DNA of 64,000 nucleotides. It comes from an uncultured Bacteroides sp. GTDB lineage: Bacteria > Bacteroidota > Bacteroidia > Bacteroidales > Bacteroidaceae. The stretch lies in assembly GCF_958445495.1 (NCBI RefSeq), contig NZ_CAUCSQ010000009.1, positions 1-64,000 on the forward strand, given 5' to 3'. Position numbers and translations under genes: made by a program. Of the stretch, positions 62,622 through 64,000 are shown one piece after another (the stretch's first letter is position 1; every line of letters starts with the position of its first letter). The notes under the pieces were generated by a model. That model was not told where the DNA came from and did no database searches. It was given only the letters and a program-made list of their open reading frames with translations.

Positions 62622-63888
62622 CTTTATTCAAATTGTCAGAATCCATTTTCAATAATTCTGAAGCTTTTTGTATACTATCTACTATAATTTTATAAAAATC
62701 AGAAGATTCAAACGCATTACCGGTTAGCTCGCCTATGAGATTATATAAATCTTCTCCATTCCAAGACTGATACTTAAACGGCATCCATTCCCATCCCCAA
62801 GACCAAATCTCATTTTGATTATTGAAAATAGGTTGCTCTAACGGAATTTCCCGACTTGTATCCTGTTTTAATATACCATAATACAAGCCATTTAATCCCC
62901 ATCTATCAAATATGTATTTGAGATTAACTGTATGTTTACCATCCGTTATGACATAACTAAAGCTCCAATCGATTTTCTCGCTTTTTTCTCCAAAATCGTC
63001 ATCAGGTTTAAATTCGACTTTCAGAGGATTAATTCTGTCCTGTGCTATTTTCTGAATATTTTCTAGAGCTTGTTTGATAGGTCCCATAATTGCTTTTTTA
63101 ATTATTTCATTCCGCAATGAACAAATTAAAATTGCATTTCTCAAATAATCATTGTTAGATGTAATTTCTTCCACAAGTGAGTTGTTATCTTCCATATTAT
63201 AAGCTGTTATTTGGGTTAAAAGATGATTGTATTGAATAATAGTTTCTCTTACTTTAGGTTTGTCATATGCTATGGCTGCACATTGATTCAGCCATTTTTT
63301 GATATTATCCATATATGATAACCTTATATACGAAAATGTAGATTTTTCTCCAATAGAGTTTGAGGAAGCTTCACTACCATAAAGAGTGAGGTATAATATT
63401 ATAAAATCATCGGAAGAATGGAAACGGTCAATGCCAAAATTGTAATATCTGCACAACTGGTTAGGTTGGTCGTTAGCATAAATCTTATTTTCAATTATAA
63501 AAGAAGGTACACCGCTTTCTTGGGGGATTTCTATCAAAATATCAATGCGCCCTCCTTTCATGCCATCATCACTAATTTTGTCTATCTTATATTCTGTTGT
63601 AACGATAGCCTTACCAAGGCTACTTATAACGTCTGGTACTCCTTTATCTTTCTTTAATATTTCTTTCACAAATGCAACAAGGAAAGCATCGCTACATCCA
63701 TGACTTCCATCCGGATTTAGCAACTCGGCAAGCATTGCTGAATGTAAACGTACTTCTTCATTCCAAAGCCCAAGTACATTAAATACATTAAAATTCTCAC
63801 CACGTTTACTTACCTCAATTTGTTTGAATGTTTGCCTTTTTTGTAACTCTCCTATTTTTTCGAGTAAGGCTTGAACTGTTTTTTCCAT
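62608..63888 (-). CDS. PD-(D/E)XK nuclease family protein
   Basis: 426 aa. The nuclease motif is GRIDILIEIPQES near residue 132, then PSFIIENKIYANDQPNQLCRYYN (D...E-x-K type site, with Glu-Asn-Lys) as in the PDDEXK_4 family. The C-terminal part has no recognised domain. It overlaps the metallophosphoesterase by 14 bases. Proteins of this family are often in defence or mobile islands; the tRNA-adjacent site fits, but a defence role is inference. Confidence 0.8.
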   Translation of the reverse strand: MEKTVQALLEKIGELQKRQTFKQIEVSKRGENFNVFNVLGLWNEEVRLHSAMLAELLNPDGSHGCSDAFLVAFVKEILKKDKGVPDVISSLGKAIVTTEYKIDKISDDGMKGGRIDILIEIPQESGVPSFIIENKIYANDQPNQLCRYYNFGIDRFHSSDDFIILYLTLYGSEASSNSIGEKSTFSYIRLSYMDNIKKWLNQCAAIAYDKPKVRETIIQYNHLLTQITAYNMEDNNSLVEEITSNNDYLRNAILICSLRNEIIKKAIMGPIKQALENIQKIAQDRINPLKVEFKPDDDFGEKSEKIDWSFSYVITDGKHTVNLKYIFDRWGLNGLYYGILKQDTSREIPLEQPIFNNQNEIWSWGWEWMPFKYQSWNGEDLYNLIGELTGNAFESSDFYKIIVDSIQKASELLKMDSDNLNKDAIS

Positions 63889-63902
63889 ATTGCTATAATA
63901 TA

Positions 63903-64000
63903 TTAATTCATATCATGAATTTCCCGCGAATACAGCCTTGCGCACATCCCCGCATCATCACCGGCACGATGATGCATGCCTTGTGGTATGTCCAGTTGCT
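63903..64000 (-). CDS. C-terminal end of a DnaQ-like 3'-5' exonuclease (partial)
   Basis: Reading on the minus strand into the window, the last 31 codons end MHHRAGDDAGMCARLYSREI...MN and TAA (63903-63905). HRAxxDA is the ExoIII motif of DEDDh exonucleases such as DNA polymerase III epsilon and related proteins. Most of the gene is outside the window. Confidence 0.65.
   Translation of the reverse strand, partial: QLDIPQGMHHRAGDDAGMCARLYSREIHDMN

Overview
The window looks like a chromosomal segment of a gut Bacteroides (B. thetaiotaomicron/ovatus group or close kin; species not resolved). Supporting signs are many promoters with the Bacteroidota -7 box TAnnTTTG, a capsule locus of Bacteroides type, a nan locus of the Bacteroides lyase/epimerase/MFS kind, and a cys-type sulfation operon that matches, from memory, the B. 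thetaiotaomicron region around the steroid sulfotransferase BT0416.

Layout. (1) 1-18990: most of an AT-rich capsular polysaccharide locus, all on the + strand. It opens with the Tyr/Gly-rich tail of a Wzc-type kinase, then a complete UDP-N-acetyl-L-fucosamine module (capF, capG, capE order), a Wzx flippase, an FrhB-like Fe-S protein plus a polysaccharide pyruvyl transferase, five glycosyltransferases, an EpsG-type polymerase, three acyltransferases (one frameshifted), a phosphoglycosyl transferase and an ATP-grasp enzyme. (2) 19073-26483: base composition shifts to higher GC; a sugar aminotransferase is followed by a tight cassette of radical SAM/SPASM protein, GT4 glycosyltransferase, SDR, membrane TPR protein and a DxD-containing protein. 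I do not recognise this cassette; it is the best candidate for an undescribed system. (3) 26484-28423: a decayed Rpn-type nuclease gene, a 22-bp minisatellite and a small envelope/stress operon (YtxH, holin-like protein, 85-aa protein). (4) 28757-37186: SPOR lipoprotein, then cysQ, SLC13 permease, cysC, cysD, cysN, sulfotransferase and a secreted PCMD-like protein, closed by a strong terminator. There is no cysH or sulfite reductase here, so the operon looks built to make PAPS, sulfonate an acceptor and recycle PAP. (5) 37410-45230: OmpA-family porin, ruvX/yqgF, def, a large TPR protein and thrS-infC-rpmI-rplT. (6) 45231-46165: a truncated group II intron directly after the rplT terminator, followed by four copies of a 95-96 bp tandem repeat. 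(7) 46524-54348: EFR1-type flavodoxin/ferredoxin, then on the minus strand xpt, paaK, iorB, iorA, mltG, a NucA-type nuclease and queH. (8) 54349-54999: three kinds of intergenic repeat. (9) 55000-60736: sialic acid catabolism (AGE epimerase, lyase, MFS transporter, YhcH anomerase) with a divergent ROK regulator and a candidate operator inside the nan promoter. (10) 60813-64000: tRNA-Thr(CGT), two decayed small genes, a metallophosphoesterase overlapping a PD-(D/E)XK nuclease, and the tail of a DnaQ-like exonuclease; this looks like island DNA next to a tRNA.

All functional calls come from reading motifs and gene order; no database search was run.
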